A stretch of DNA of 64,000 nt from Pseudonocardia abyssalis (GCF_019263705.2 NZ_JADQDK010000001.1:5084001-5148000), one strand, 5' to 3'; counted from the first letter of the stretch, positions 8,755 to 17,679 are shown. Program-made: numbers and translations. Notes: a model not told the origin generated them from the letters alone.

Positions 8755-9767
8755 ACCGGCACCCCGGATCCTGCGCCCTGCTCCACCAGTTCCTCCGTGA
8801 GTTCGTACAGCGAGCCGAGGTCGACGCCGTCGAGCAGCGTCGGCAGCTCCAGGCGCGGTCGGTCGGTGCCGGCGTCGAGGCGGGCGAGCGCCAGGCCCTC
8901 GGCGTGGATGCGGACGGCGTGGTCGACGGTCTCGGCCACCAGCCCGTCGATGACGTCGGGGGCCAGGTCGAGCCCGGCCGAGGCCAGACCGGCGCGGATG
9001 CGCTCCGCGTCGACCCGGCCGTTGGCGGCGGCCGTGACCGAGCGGTCGGGCAGCCACTGTGGCCGGACCTGGTTCACGATCACCGCACCCGGCCTCAGCT
9101 CGGCGTCGCGCAGCTGCTCGATCGCCTCCAGCGTCTCGGTGACGGGCAGGTCCTCCAGCAGTGTCACCAGGTGCACCGCGGTGAGCGGGGAGTGCAGCAG
9201 CTTCACCACGCCCTCGGCCTGGGTGTGGATCGGGCCGACCTTCGCGAGGTCGGCCATGGCCTTGGTGACGTCGAGGAAGCTGACGACGCGGCCGGTGGGC
9301 GGTGCGTCGAGGACGACGGCGTCGTAGACGGGGGTGCCGTCCTTCTCCTTGCGGGTGACGCACTCCTTGACCTTGCCGGTCAGCAGCACGTCGCGCAGGC
9401 CCGGCGCGAGCGTGGTGGCGAACTCGATCGCGCCCATCTTGCGCAGCGTCCGCCCGGCCATCCCGAGCCGGTAGAACAGCTCGAAGTACTCCAGCAGCGC
9501 GGCCTCGGGGTCGATCGCCAGCGCGCGGACCTCGCCGCCGCCGGGGGCCACCGCGATCCGGCGCTCCTCGTAGGGCAGCGGCGCGGTGTCGAACAGCTGC
9601 GCGATGCCCTGCCTGCCCTCCACCTCGACCAGCAGCGTGCGCTTCCCACCCGCGGCCAGCGCGAGCGCGAGTGCGGCGGCCACCGTGGTCTTGCCGGTGC
9701 CGCCCTTGCCGGTGACCACGTGCAGCCGCGCCTGCGCGAGCTGATCGGGCCACCCCGGTGTCGTCAT
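8751..9767 (-). CDS. Get3/ArsA-like ATPase, first subunit (Rv3679-like)
   Basis: 338 residues. Same SIMIBI ATPase family as its neighbour but with the complete deviant P-loop [10 protein letters not shown] near residue 20, a [10 protein letters not shown] segment where ArsA family members carry the A-loop, and [15 protein letters not shown] as switch II. Transcribed first of the pair and translationally coupled (GTGA at 8751-8754). The two proteins are similar in fold but only this one retains the intradimer lysine, suggesting unequal roles. Divergent from the DUF4177 gene across a 72-bp gap. Confidence 0.88.
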   Translation of the reverse strand: MTTPGWPDQLAQARLHVVTGKGGTGKTTVAAALALALAAGGKRTLLVEVEGRQGIAQLFDTAPLPYEERRIAVAPGGGEVRALAIDPEAALLEYFELFYRLGMAGRTLRKMGAIEFATTLAPGLRDVLLTGKVKECVTRKEKDGTPVYDAVVLDAPPTGRVVSFLDVTKAMADLAKVGPIHTQAEGVVKLLHSPLTAVHLVTLLEDLPVTETLEAIEQLRDAELRPGAVIVNQVRPQWLPDRSVTAAANGRVDAERIRAGLASAGLDLAPDVIDGLVAETVDHAVRIHAEGLALARLDAGTDRPRLELPTLLDGVDLGSLYELTEELVEQGAGSGVPV

Positions 9768-9839
9768 GTCCGCCAGGTTACGAGCCGACGACCTGCCCGG
9801 TCGCCCGATCGGGGTGAGGCGCTGGCTACAGTCCCCTCC

Positions 9840-10013
9840 ATGAGCTCCCCCTCAGCGACCAGGTGGGAATACCTCACCGCCCCCGTCCTGATCCACAACA
9901 CGCAGGCGATCCTCAACAACTTCGGCCGCGACGGCTGGGAGCTGGTGCAGGTCACCACCGGCGCCAACGGCGAGCAGCTGGTGGCCTGGTTCAAGCGACC
10001 GGCGCAGACGTGA
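9840..10013 (+). CDS. Small DUF4177-like protein
   Basis: 57 residues: RWEYLTAPVLIHNTQAILNN, then a glycine-tryptophan turn (DGWELVQV) and a short C-terminal strand (LVAWFKRP). The W/GWELV pattern is typical of DUF4177, a small domain of unknown function. The homologue in M. tuberculosis (Rv3678A) lies at the same place upstream of ridA. Its stop overlaps the ridA GTG (GTGA at 10010-10013), so the two are probably made together. Confidence 0.85.
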   Translation: MSSPSATRWEYLTAPVLIHNTQAILNNFGRDGWELVQVTTGANGEQLVAWFKRPAQT

Positions 10014-10468
10014 GCGCTTCCGCGAAGCTCCGCGAGCTCGGGATCGAGCTGCCGACCGTCGCGGCGCCCGCGGGCGCCTACATCCCGGCGCGGCGCACCG
10101 GGAACCTCGTGTTCACCGCGGGGCAGGTGCCCTTCGTCGACGGCAAGCTCCCGGCCACCGGCAAGGTCGGGGCCGAGATCGACGTCGACACCGCCCGTGA
10201 TCTGGCCCGCACCTGCGCCCTCAACGCGCTCGCCGCCGTCGACGCGCTGGTGGGGATCGACGCGATCGTCGGTGTCGTGAAGGTGGTCGGGTTCGTCGCC
10301 TCCGCGCCCGACTTCACCGGCCAGCCGTCGGTGATCAACGGGGCGTCGGAGCTGCTCGGTGAGGTCTTCGGCGAGGCGGGCGCGCACGCCCGCTCGGCCG
10401 TCGGGGTCGCGGTGCTGCCCCTGGACGCCCCGGTCGAGGTGGAGATCGTCGTCGAGGTGGCGGGATGA
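10010..10468 (+). CDS. RidA-family protein (Rv3678c-like)
   Basis: 152 residues. RidA/YjgF proteins form trimers; the Rid subclass deaminates reactive enamine/imine intermediates. Seen: NLVFTAGQVPFVDG, ARTCALNALAAVDAL, KVVGFVAS and HARSAVGVAVLPLDAPVEVE, which are the core strands and helices of the fold. The catalytic arginine of true RidA is in the HARSA segment. This longer actinobacterial group (about 150 residues) has an N-terminal extension and its substrate is not known. It overlaps both neighbours by four bases, in a run DUF4177-ridA-unknown. Confidence 0.88.
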   Translation: MSASAKLRELGIELPTVAAPAGAYIPARRTGNLVFTAGQVPFVDGKLPATGKVGAEIDVDTARDLARTCALNALAAVDALVGIDAIVGVVKVVGFVASAPDFTGQPSVINGASELLGEVFGEAGAHARSAVGVAVLPLDAPVEVEIVVEVAG

Positions 10469-11070
10469 CCTCGGCGGAGCGGTCGACGCACGACCTGCTG
10501 GTCGCGCTGGCCGGGCGGCTGCCCGACGAGGTGCTGTGGCGGCTGCGCGACTGGCTCGCCGCCGGCGCTCACGAGCCGCTGGCCGCGATGCTCACCCGCG
10601 AGCTGCTGCGCCACCGCCTCGGACTCACCGACGCCGAGCGCACGCTGCTCGTGGCCGGTGCGGGCGAGTGGGGGGCGTCGCGGCGGCTGCTGGAGGCGGT
10701 CCTCCCGCTCGACGGGCCGCTGCACACCGACGTCGTGTTCCGCTCCGGCCCCGACGCCCTCGACGCCGCCGCGCTGAGCGTCCTCGGGGTCGTCCGCGGC
10801 CACCCGGGATGCGTCGAGCTGCGCCAGGCGTGGCGGGTCGGACCACGGGGCGACCAGCGCGTGCTGGTCGTCCACGGCGGTGAACGGCCGTGGACGCTGG
10901 CCGGCACGCTGCAGCGCGTCCTGCGGGCCCACGGCGACCGCACACCGTGCGTCGAGGTGCTCCCGGCGCACGGGGAACCCCCGGCCTACCACCAGGCGGC
11001 CATCATCGGATCGGCGCCGCTGTGGCAGTCGACGGCGTCGTCGTCGATGGAGCCCGTCGCAGCCGGCTGA
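10465..11070 (+). CDS. Unknown protein, paralogue of the following gene's N-terminus
   Basis: 201 residues, ATG overlapping the ridA stop (ATGA). The N-terminus (HDLLVALAGRLPDEVLWRLR) is clearly related to that of the next gene (HEILLALAGRIDDDLLAWCR). Both then have a helical segment ending near TLLVAGAGEWG, followed by a mixed alpha/beta stretch (VVFRSGPDALDAAALSVLGV; DQRVLVVHGG). No membrane helix or signal peptide is visible. I do not recognise the family. It lies inside an otherwise conserved block, between the ridA and metallo-hydrolase genes, so the two paralogues look like a lineage-specific insertion. Confidence 0.75.
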   Translation: MTSAERSTHDLLVALAGRLPDEVLWRLRDWLAAGAHEPLAAMLTRELLRHRLGLTDAERTLLVAGAGEWGASRRLLEAVLPLDGPLHTDVVFRSGPDALDAAALSVLGVVRGHPGCVELRQAWRVGPRGDQRVLVVHGGERPWTLAGTLQRVLRAHGDRTPCVEVLPAHGEPPAYHQAAIIGSAPLWQSTASSSMEPVAAG

Positions 11071-11097
11071 GACGCAACGCACGGAACGGGAGGGCCG

Positions 11098-13785
11098 GTG
11101 GACGACCGGACGACGGGCGACTCGCCCCACGAGATCCTGCTGGCGCTGGCCGGCCGCATCGACGACGACCTGCTGGCCTGGTGCCGCGAGCTCGTCGCGG
11201 TCGGCGAGGACGGCCGGGCACTGGAGCTGATCGCGGGCACGCTCGTGGCCGACGGCACGGCGCTCCCGCCCGGTGACCGGGCCGCGGTCGTCGCGGCCGC
11301 GCGGGCCGCCCGCACCGATCTCGACGTCGACGCGGTCCTGCCGCCTGCCGCCGCCGAGGCCGTCACCGCCCACCGCTTCGACGCCGGTCACGGCATCGAG
11401 AACCTCGCCGCCGCCGTGGGGGCCCTGCCCGAGCGCCTGGTCGCGGGTTGCCGCACCTGGGTCACGTTCCGGACCACGCCCGCCGGGTCCGCACCGGGCC
11501 CGCTGCCGCAGCCCGTCGTGCTCGTCGAGGTGGCGGCCGACGACCAGCGCCCGGTCGACGTGCTGGGCTACCAGCTGGCCATCGCCTGCGCCCGCGTCGG
11601 CGCTCCGGCCGCGGTGGAGGTCGTGGTCGCTGGGTCCGTCCGGCCCGGCTACCAGCTCGCCGCGCTCGCCTCCGCCCTCCCGGTGCACGGCGCCGACGAG
11701 GAGTCGGCCTCGCTCGACACCGACACCTTCGCAGTCCAGACCCCCGCCCCGCCGTCGCCGGACTCCGAGGTGGAGACGCCGGCGGCCGGGATCCCGGAGT
11801 CGCCCGCCGGGTCCGCGTGGCCCTCGCTCGGGAGCCTGGTGATGCCGCCCTCGGCACGGGCTTTCCGCTCCCCCGAGCCGGACACCGCCGACGCGGCCCC
11901 CCTCGACCGCCGGTCCCGGCGCGAGGCCCGCGAGTCGGAGGACGCCCGTGCCGCGGGGTCCTGGGACTTCGGGGCCGCGTCGGCCGACCGCATCACCCCC
12001 GCCGGGGGGACCCCCGCGGTCCGGCCGTTCGTCGACGAGGGGGTCGGCGGTTCCGCGCTGTTCGGCCGCGACCGTTCCGACGTCGACGGGTCCGACGACG
12101 ACCGGGCCGAGGGCTCCCGGGCCGACGACGACCGGGCCGACGACGACCGGGCCGACGAGCACCGGTCCGATCTGTCCCGGACCGACCCGTACCCGTCCAC
12201 GGCGGACCGTGGCCACGGTGCGGATGTCGATCGCGCTGACGTCGATCGCGCTGACGTCGATCGCGCTGACGTCGATCGCGCTGACGTCGACCGCGCTGAC
12301 GTCGACCGGACCGACGTCGGCGGTGCCGACCCCGACCGTGCCGACTCCGACCGTGCCGACCCCGTCCGGCCCGACGATCACCGGTCCGTCGGCGATCCGG
12401 TGGACGCCGGTCGACGCGGCCCCGGGATCTCCGACACCGGCTTCCTCGCGCCGGAGCGGTCCGGCATCGACCTGTCCGACGACGAGGGGTCGGCTCCCGG
12501 GCCTCCTGCGGCCGGGCGCCCCGACCTCGACCGCCCCGACCTCGACCGGACCGATGTCGACCGGACCGATGTCGACCGGACCGATGTCGACCGGACCGAT
12601 GTCGACCGGACCGATGTCGACCGGACCGACGTCGACCGGACCGACGTCGACCGGACCGACGTCGATCGGACCGACGTCGATCGGACCGACGTCGACCGGA
12701 CCGACGTCGACCGGACCGAAGACGGCCGGACCGACGTCGACCGGACCGAAGACGACGGCCCCGGGCCGTCCGGTGCCGCCCCCGGTCTGTTCGGCGTCGA
12801 CCGGGCCGATCCCGGCCCCGGGACGGACCGCGGTGCGCAGCCGCTCTCGGGCTGGCCCGCCATCGCCCGGTCCCGGTCCGCGGCGTTCGCCGCCGGGTCG
12901 TTCGGCACCGCCGACGACGATGCGACCGACACCGAGACGCGCCTCGCCGACGGCCCGCCCGCCCCGGTCACCCCGCTGCGGTCCCGCACCGACCTGCCGC
13001 GCCCGCGCCCCACCGCGGTGCCCCCGCTGCCGCGGCCGGCCGATCCCGAGCCCCCCACGCCGCTGGCCCGGCGACGCCCGCTGGCGCCGGTCTCCGACTT
13101 CCCCCGCCACCCGGCCCCCGGGTCCGACGCCCCCGCACTGGCCTCCATCGGCGATCCGTTCGGCGGCCCGATCGACGACCGCGAGGTGTCCCTGACGCTG
13201 CCCGCGATCGACGAGGCCGACCCGCTCGGCGTCGGCCGGCTCCCGGTCGAGCACGAGGGCGGGCACCGCGACGACGGGAACGACGGCGAGGCGGCCGCTC
13301 AGGTCGCCGATGACTGGCTGGCCGACTGGATCTCCGGTGACTGGGCGATGTCGCGCTCGGCGACGGGCCCCGACCCGCTCGACCCGGAGCAGCCCCTTCC
13401 GGGTCCGCCGACGGCGGTCGAGGCCGAGCAGATCGACGCCACTCCTCGGCCGGACGCCCCCCACGAGCGGCCGCGGGCGACCCCGCGGCCCGCTCCCCGG
13501 CCCGTTCCGCAGCCGTCCGCCCGACCCGCTCCGCTGCCCCCGCGACCGTCCCCGGTCCGGCCCCCGTCCCCCGAGGCACAGGCCGATCCGACCGCGGAGA
13601 CGGCCGCGCGGCTCTCCGAGGCCGATCGCGACCTTCTCGCCCGCCTGCAGTCCGAGCTGGGTGGGGACGCGCCCCGGCCGCGCGTCTCGCGTCGGGCGGG
13701 CATCGCAGGCGAGAACGGCAACGGTGCCCCGCGCCCCGCTCCGAACGGCCGCGGGCCGCACCCGCCGCCGGACATCGCGGGCTGA
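11098..13785 (+). CDS. Large unknown protein with DRADV/DRTDV repeat arrays
   Basis: 895 residues from GTG at 11098, preceded by GGGAGGG. Residues 1-200 form a folded domain shared with the preceding gene (HEILLALAGR; VDVLGYQLAIACARVG). The rest is low-complexity and acidic, with proline-rich stretches. It contains two arrays of a five-residue repeat: six DRADV-type units and about fifteen DRTDV units. The C-terminal 60 residues (LSEADRDLLARLQSELGG) look folded again, perhaps a short docking helix. The repeat formally resembles a pentapeptide-repeat register (T-D-V-D-R), but the regular charge pattern could equally be a disordered linker. No function can be given. A long frame on the other strand at 10078-13761 is judged a shadow. 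Confidence 0.75.
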   Translation: MDDRTTGDSPHEILLALAGRIDDDLLAWCRELVAVGEDGRALELIAGTLVADGTALPPGDRAAVVAAARAARTDLDVDAVLPPAAAEAVTAHRFDAGHGIENLAAAVGALPERLVAGCRTWVTFRTTPAGSAPGPLPQPVVLVEVAADDQRPVDVLGYQLAIACARVGAPAAVEVVVAGSVRPGYQLAALASALPVHGADEESASLDTDTFAVQTPAPPSPDSEVETPAAGIPESPAGSAWPSLGSLVMPPSARAFRSPEPDTADAAPLDRRSRREARESEDARAAGSWDFGAASADRITPAGGTPAVRPFVDEGVGGSALFGRDRSDVDGSDDDRAEGSRADDDRADDDRADEHRSDLSRTDPYPSTADRGHGADVDRADVDRADVDRADVDRADVDRADVDRTDVGGADPDRADSDRADPVRPDDHRSVGDPVDAGRRGPGISDTGFLAPERSGIDLSDDEGSAPGPPAAGRPDLDRPDLDRTDVDRTDVDRTDVDRTDVDRTDVDRTDVDRTDVDRTDVDRTDVDRTDVDRTDVDRTEDGRTDVDRTEDDGPGPSGAAPGLFGVDRADPGPGTDRGAQPLSGWPAIARSRSAAFAAGSFGTADDDATDTETRLADGPPAPVTPLRSRTDLPRPRPTAVPPLPRPADPEPPTPLARRRPLAPVSDFPRHPAPGSDAPALASIGDPFGGPIDDREVSLTLPAIDEADPLGVGRLPVEHEGGHRDDGNDGEAAAQVADDWLADWISGDWAMSRSATGPDPLDPEQPLPGPPTAVEAEQIDATPRPDAPHERPRATPRPAPRPVPQPSARPAPLPPRPSPVRPPSPEAQADPTAETAARLSEADRDLLARLQSELGGDAPRPRVSRRAGIAGENGNGAPRPAPNGRGPHPPPDIAG
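12226..12315 (+). repeat. 15-bp tandem array 1, six units coding DVDRA/T
   Basis: Six head-to-tail units of GTCGATCGCGCTGAC and close variants. The first four are identical; the fifth and sixth change GAT to GAC and then GCG to GGA. In frame, so the protein keeps a five-residue period. Confidence 0.95.
12526..12750 (+). repeat. 15-bp tandem array 2, about fifteen units coding DVDRT
   Basis: Fifteen head-to-tail units of GTCGACCGGACCGAC or one-base variants. Synonymous variants occur in runs: five units ending GAT, then units ending GAC, then two with GATCGG, then GAC/GAA units. Runs of identical variants point to recent slippage or unequal exchange of blocks while the reading frame is kept. 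Confidence 0.95.
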
Positions 13786-13788
13786 TCC

Positions 13789-14667
13789 TCAGCCGGCGAC
13801 CCGGCCCACCTCGTCGACGATCTCCTGCAGGCGCAGCCCGCGGGCGGCGTCGAGGACGACCGGCGGGCCGCCGTGCACGGCGCCGACGAACCCGTCGAGC
13901 AGCCGCCTATAGCAGGTGCGGGCGTCGGCGGCACCACCGGAGAAGCGGTGCCGCCCGACGCCGCCGAACACCGTCAGCTCGATCTCCGACGGGTCGACGG
14001 GCAGCCGCAGCGAGACCGTGACGGTGCTGTGCGCGCCGCCGTCGTGGCGCAGCGCGAAGCGCCAGAGGTCGGGCTCGTCGAGGTGGGCCCAGTCGACGCC
14101 GGTGACGGGTCCGAGGGCGGTGTCCAGCAGGTCGATCACGTGCGGGCCGAGGTCGAGGAGCGCGCCGCGCTCGGCCCGCCATGTCGACGTCGCGTACGGC
14201 CCGCCGAGCAGGGAGCCGGACAGCCAGCGGATCGCGCCGACGGTGTCGGGGCCCGCCCCGGCGGGGACGCCGGAGAGCCAGTCGGCGATCCCGGCGTCGT
14301 AGCGCAGCGTCAGCACGACCGCCGAGACCACACCGGCCGCGGCCTCGGCGACCGCGCGGGCCCCGTCGAGGTCGGCGGCGAGCGGCTTCTCGCAGATCAG
14401 GTGCTTCCCGGCGACGGCGGCCCGGACGGCCAGCTCGCCCTGCACCTGCGGGGGCACCGCGAACGCCACGGCGTCGACGTCGTCGAGCAGCTCCTCGAAC
14501 GACCCGACGGCCCGCCCGCCCAGCTCACCGGCGAGCTCCGCGGCCACCTCGGGTCGCCGGGTCCACAGCGTCGTCAGCTCGGTGCCGGGGTGCGCGACCA
14601 GCGCCGGCCCGTGCACCCGCCGCGCCCACGGCCCGCCCCCGACCAGTCCCACCCGCACAGTCCGCAC
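13789..14667 (-). CDS. Gfo/Idh/MocA-family NAD(P)-dependent oxidoreductase
   Basis: 292 residues. N-terminal Rossmann fold with VRVGLVGGGPWA, then the family signature ICEKPLAADLDGA near residue 95. The C-terminal alpha/beta domain has LLDLGPHVIDLLDTALG, where the conserved GxHxxD-like histidine sits. These enzymes oxidise or reduce sugars, inositols or similar compounds; the substrate is not predictable here. It stands alone on the minus strand between the repeat protein and a divergent NUDIX gene, so context gives no pathway. The GTG start gives the normal Rossmann N-terminus. Confidence 0.82.
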   Translation of the reverse strand: MRTVRVGLVGGGPWARRVHGPALVAHPGTELTTLWTRRPEVAAELAGELGGRAVGSFEELLDDVDAVAFAVPPQVQGELAVRAAVAGKHLICEKPLAADLDGARAVAEAAAGVVSAVVLTLRYDAGIADWLSGVPAGAGPDTVGAIRWLSGSLLGGPYATSTWRAERGALLDLGPHVIDLLDTALGPVTGVDWAHLDEPDLWRFALRHDGGAHSTVTVSLRLPVDPSEIELTVFGGVGRHRFSGGAADARTCYRRLLDGFVGAVHGGPPVVLDAARGLRLQEIVDEVGRVAG

Positions 14668-14698
14668 GGGACCACATCATGCCCTTTAGGGTGCGTGA

Positions 14699-15511
14699 GT
14701 GACCCCCGAACCGGTCGTACCCCGACCCGCCGCGACCGTGCTGCTCCTCCGGGACACCCCCGCCGAACGGCCGTTGCAGGTGTTCCTGCAGCGCCGGGTG
14801 GCCGGGATGGCGTTCGCGGGCGGGATGACGGTGTTCCCGGGCGGCGGGGTCGACGCCGCCGACACGCCCGACCCCGTGCTGTGGGAGGGCCCGGACCCGT
14901 CGTGGTGGGGCGAGCGGTTCGAGGCCGATGCCGAGGCGGCCGGGCGGCTCGTGCACGCGGCGGTGCGAGAGGTGTTCGAGGAGTGCGGCGTGCTGCTCGC
15001 CGCCCGTCCCGACGGCTCCGCCCCCGACCCGATGATCCTCGTGCAGGCGCGCGCCGACCTCGTCGCGCACCGCCGGACCCTGCGTGACGTCCTCGTCGAG
15101 ACCGGCCTCGTGCTGCGCGCCGACCTGCTCGACGCGTGGTCACGCTGGATCACCCCGGAGGAGTCGCCGCGGCGCTACGACACCGCGTTCTTCGTCGCCG
15201 CGGTGCCGCACGGCCAGCAGGCCGACGCGCACACCACCGAGGCCGTCGAGGCGGCGTGGTGGCACCCCGCGGAGGCGCTGGAGCGCTGGAAGGCGGGCGA
15301 GATGGAGCTGATGGCGCCCACGTTCCGCACGTTGCAGGAGATCGCCGAGCACCCCGACACCGCGTCGGTGCTCGCCGCGGCCGCCGCGCGGACCGTGCGG
15401 CCGGTGATCCCGCGCGTCAAGCGCGAGGGTGACGAGGTGGTGGTCGTGCTGCCCGGCGACGAGGGGTTCGAGGTCGCGGCGGGCCATCTGCGGCCGGGGG
15501 ACCTCCGATGA
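14699..15511 (+). CDS. NUDIX hydrolase, long form
   Basis: 270 residues. Phosphoanhydride hydrolase. The NUDIX box is split by an insertion: PGGGVDAAD near residue 47 and AAVREVFEECGVLL near 90, so REVFEECG supplies the metal-binding glutamates. About 30 residues separate the two halves, as in the eukaryotic Nudt19-like and some actinobacterial NUDIX proteins, which act on CoA derivatives. That substrate is inference. The GTG starts 31 bp from the divergent oxidoreductase, and the stop overlaps the metallo-hydrolase start by four bases. Confidence 0.82.
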   Translation: MTPEPVVPRPAATVLLLRDTPAERPLQVFLQRRVAGMAFAGGMTVFPGGGVDAADTPDPVLWEGPDPSWWGERFEADAEAAGRLVHAAVREVFEECGVLLAARPDGSAPDPMILVQARADLVAHRRTLRDVLVETGLVLRADLLDAWSRWITPEESPRRYDTAFFVAAVPHGQQADAHTTEAVEAAWWHPAEALERWKAGEMELMAPTFRTLQEIAEHPDTASVLAAAAARTVRPVIPRVKREGDEVVVVLPGDEGFEVAAGHLRPGDLR

Positions 15512-16293
15512 CCCACCCCGCCTACCGGACACTGCGCCCGGTCACGCCGCTCGCGTCGGTGCTGCTCGCCGACAATCCCTCCCCGATGACGCTGGAGGGC
15601 ACCAACACCTGGGTGCTGCGCGCGCCCGGGGTGGAGGAGTGCGTCGTCGTCGATCCCGGTGACGACGAGATCGGGCACCTCGAACGTGTCGCCGCCCAGG
15701 GCCCCGTCGCGCTCGTCCTGCTCACCCACCGCCACCACGACCACGCCGGCGGGGCCGCGCGCTTCGCGGAGCTGACCGGGGCGCCGGTGCGGGCGCTCGA
15801 TCCGTCGCTGGTGCTGGGCTCCGAGGCGCTCGGTGTCGGCGACGTGGTGGCACTGGCGGGCGTCGAGCTGCGGGTCGTCGGGACACCGGGGCACACGTCG
15901 GACTCGGTGTCGTTCCTGCTCGACGGGCCCGGCGCGGAGCAGGCCGTGCTCACCGGCGACACGATCCTGGGCCGCGGCACCACCGTCATCGACCACCCCG
16001 ACGGCAGGCTGGGTCCCTACCTCGACTCGCTGCGCCGCCTCGCGGATCTCGCGCCCGGCACCGCGGTGCTCCCCGGTCACGGGCCGGAGCTGCCGGACGC
16101 CCCCGCCGTCGCCACCGCCTACCTGGCGCACCGCGAGCAGCGCCTCGACCAGGTCCGCGGCGCACTGGTGACCCTCGGTGTCGACGCGACCGCCCGCCAG
16201 GTGGTGGAGCTGGTGTACGCCGACGTCGACGAGTCGCTGTGGCCCGCGGCCGAGTGGTCGGTGGAGGCCCAACTGGCCCACCTACGGCCCTGA
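15508..16293 (+). CDS. Metallo-beta-lactamase-fold hydrolase (Rv3677c-like)
   Basis: 261 residues. Binuclear zinc hydrolase fold with THRHHDHAGG (the HxHxDH motif), GTPGHTSDS and LTGDTILG as further metal ligands, and PGHGPE late in the sequence. The closest described group is the LACTB2/glyoxalase-II-like hydrolases, some of which are nucleases; the substrate cannot be told from sequence. The GTNTWVL segment near residue 32 is typical of this subgroup. Coupled to the NUDIX gene by overlap (ATGA). A perfect hairpin follows the stop. Confidence 0.86.
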   Translation: MTHPAYRTLRPVTPLASVLLADNPSPMTLEGTNTWVLRAPGVEECVVVDPGDDEIGHLERVAAQGPVALVLLTHRHHDHAGGAARFAELTGAPVRALDPSLVLGSEALGVGDVVALAGVELRVVGTPGHTSDSVSFLLDGPGAEQAVLTGDTILGRGTTVIDHPDGRLGPYLDSLRRLADLAPGTAVLPGHGPELPDAPAVATAYLAHREQRLDQVRGALVTLGVDATARQVVELVYADVDESLWPAAEWSVEAQLAHLRP

Positions 16294-16306
16294 CGTCCAT
16301 CGAACT

Positions 16307-16357
16307 GCAGTGGGGTGGCTTCACTCCGACCAGATCGGAGTGAAGCCACCCCACTGC
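16307..16357. terminator. Perfect 23-bp stem hairpin between convergent genes
   Basis: The arms begin GCAGTGGGGTGGCTTCACTC on the left and end with the exact complement on the right, with a 5-nt loop (CCAGA, 16330-16334). It sits between the 3' ends of the metallo-hydrolase and MFS genes and can act on both strands. A closely related palindrome lies at 60976-61026. Confidence 0.75.
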
Positions 16358-16386
16358 GACCGGGTCCGGGTCGCGCCGGGCGGGCG

Positions 16387-17652
16387 TCAGGCGGTCGTGA
16401 GCTGTTCCTGCGGCTCCGGGGCCAGGGTGGTGCGGCGCCACCACAGGACCCCGGCCACCAGCGCCCCGGCGAGCCCGCCCACCAGGAACGAGCTCGCCGC
16501 CCCCGCGACGTCGACGGCGACCCCCGCCGCGACCTGACCGGCGGAGATCCCGAGCACCGCCGCGGTGACGATCCAGCCGAAGCCCTCCGTGGCCGTCCCG
16601 GCGGGCGCGGCCGCCTCGACGCCGAGCGAGTGGGCAGTGACCTGGGGCGTGATCAGCGCACCGGCCGCCAGCATCGCGACGACGAGTACCGGCAGCGACG
16701 CGAGCGGCCCGACCAGCGCCATCGCCATCACGCAGACGGCGAAGGCCCCCAGCAGGAACGGCATCCGCAGGTGCAGCGGGCGGGGCCACGGGCGCAGCGA
16801 GTAGAGGACGCCGGCGAGCACCGAGGCCACCGACCATGCGGAGAGCAGCAGCCCGCCCAGGGTCGGGGACCCCTGCTCGGTGGCCACCGCGTTGACGCCG
16901 ACCTCGACCGACCCGATCACGAGCCCGAACCCGAGCGACGCCAGCGCGACGGTGCGCATCCCGGGCCGTGCCACCGCGCCGAGCAGGCCGATCGACGGCC
17001 CTCCGACGGCGGGTACCTGCGTGCGCACCGGGCGGCTGAGCGCGAACACGGTCGTGCCCGCCACCATGCCGGAGACCGCGACGACCAGTGCGGTGCCCGG
17101 CCACGGGGCCGTCACCAGGAACGCGGCGAGCGCCGGGCCGAGGATGAAGAAGGTCTCCAGGCTGATCGCCTCGTAGCTGTAGGCCGCGTCCCGGCGCGGG
17201 CCGGCGGGCACGAGCCGCCCCCACAGCGCCCGCGACGCCCCGGGCATCGCCGGCCGCACCAGCCCCGACAACGCCGCCGCGGCCACCATGACCGGGATCG
17301 CCGCACCGCTCTCGATGACGAGGATCAGCCCGGTCGCGGCGACGGCGTACAGCCCGGCCGCGAGCAGCAGCGGCCGCATCGGCCCGACCCGGTCCATCCA
17401 GCGTCCCTGCGCGACCGCGCCGAGCGACTCCCCGGCGAGCGTGCCTGCCGACACCACGGCCGCCACGGCGTACGAGCCCGTCGCGCGCTGCACGTAGAGC
17501 AGCACGGCCAGGGTCGTCATGGCGATCGGCAGCCGCGCCAGCGCGGAGGCGAGCGTCGGCACGAGCGCACCGGGAGAGGTCAGGGCGGCGCGGTAGTCGG
17601 CCAGGGCCGCGGACGAGGAGGACACGTCCAGCAGGGTCGCACAATCTGGCAC
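16387..17652 (-). CDS. MFS transporter, probable drug or metabolite exporter
   Basis: 421 residues with about 12 hydrophobic segments and no other domain. MFS features: GRWMDRVGPMRPLLL in the first cytoplasmic loop and a second-half repeat starting near GLLGAVARPGMR. Substrate unknown. It lies between the conserved metallo-hydrolase and crp genes, which are close together in mycobacteria, so it looks like a local insertion. Transcribed in the same direction as crp but separated from it by a strong hairpin. Confidence 0.8.
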   Translation of the reverse strand: MPDCATLLDVSSSSAALADYRAALTSPGALVPTLASALARLPIAMTTLAVLLYVQRATGSYAVAAVVSAGTLAGESLGAVAQGRWMDRVGPMRPLLLAAGLYAVAATGLILVIESGAAIPVMVAAAALSGLVRPAMPGASRALWGRLVPAGPRRDAAYSYEAISLETFFILGPALAAFLVTAPWPGTALVVAVSGMVAGTTVFALSRPVRTQVPAVGGPSIGLLGAVARPGMRTVALASLGFGLVIGSVEVGVNAVATEQGSPTLGGLLLSAWSVASVLAGVLYSLRPWPRPLHLRMPFLLGAFAVCVMAMALVGPLASLPVLVVAMLAAGALITPQVTAHSLGVEAAAPAGTATEGFGWIVTAAVLGISAGQVAAGVAVDVAGAASSFLVGGLAGALVAGVLWWRRTTLAPEPQEQLTTA

Positions 17653-17679
17653 GCCCGTACCACTTTATTGTCACCGGAC

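Noticed and set aside
12226..12750. True pentapeptide-repeat (beta-helix) protein
   Set aside because: The register T-D-V-D-R only loosely fits A(D/N)Lxx; central leucine/phenylalanine is missing and two of five residues are always charged, so I do not call the fold.
10078..13761. 1227-residue open frame on the minus strand opposite ridA and the repeat protein
   Set aside because: It covers RidA, which is certain, and consists of arginine/glycine-rich shadow sequence; its GPVDVG repeats are only the complement of the DRTDV array.
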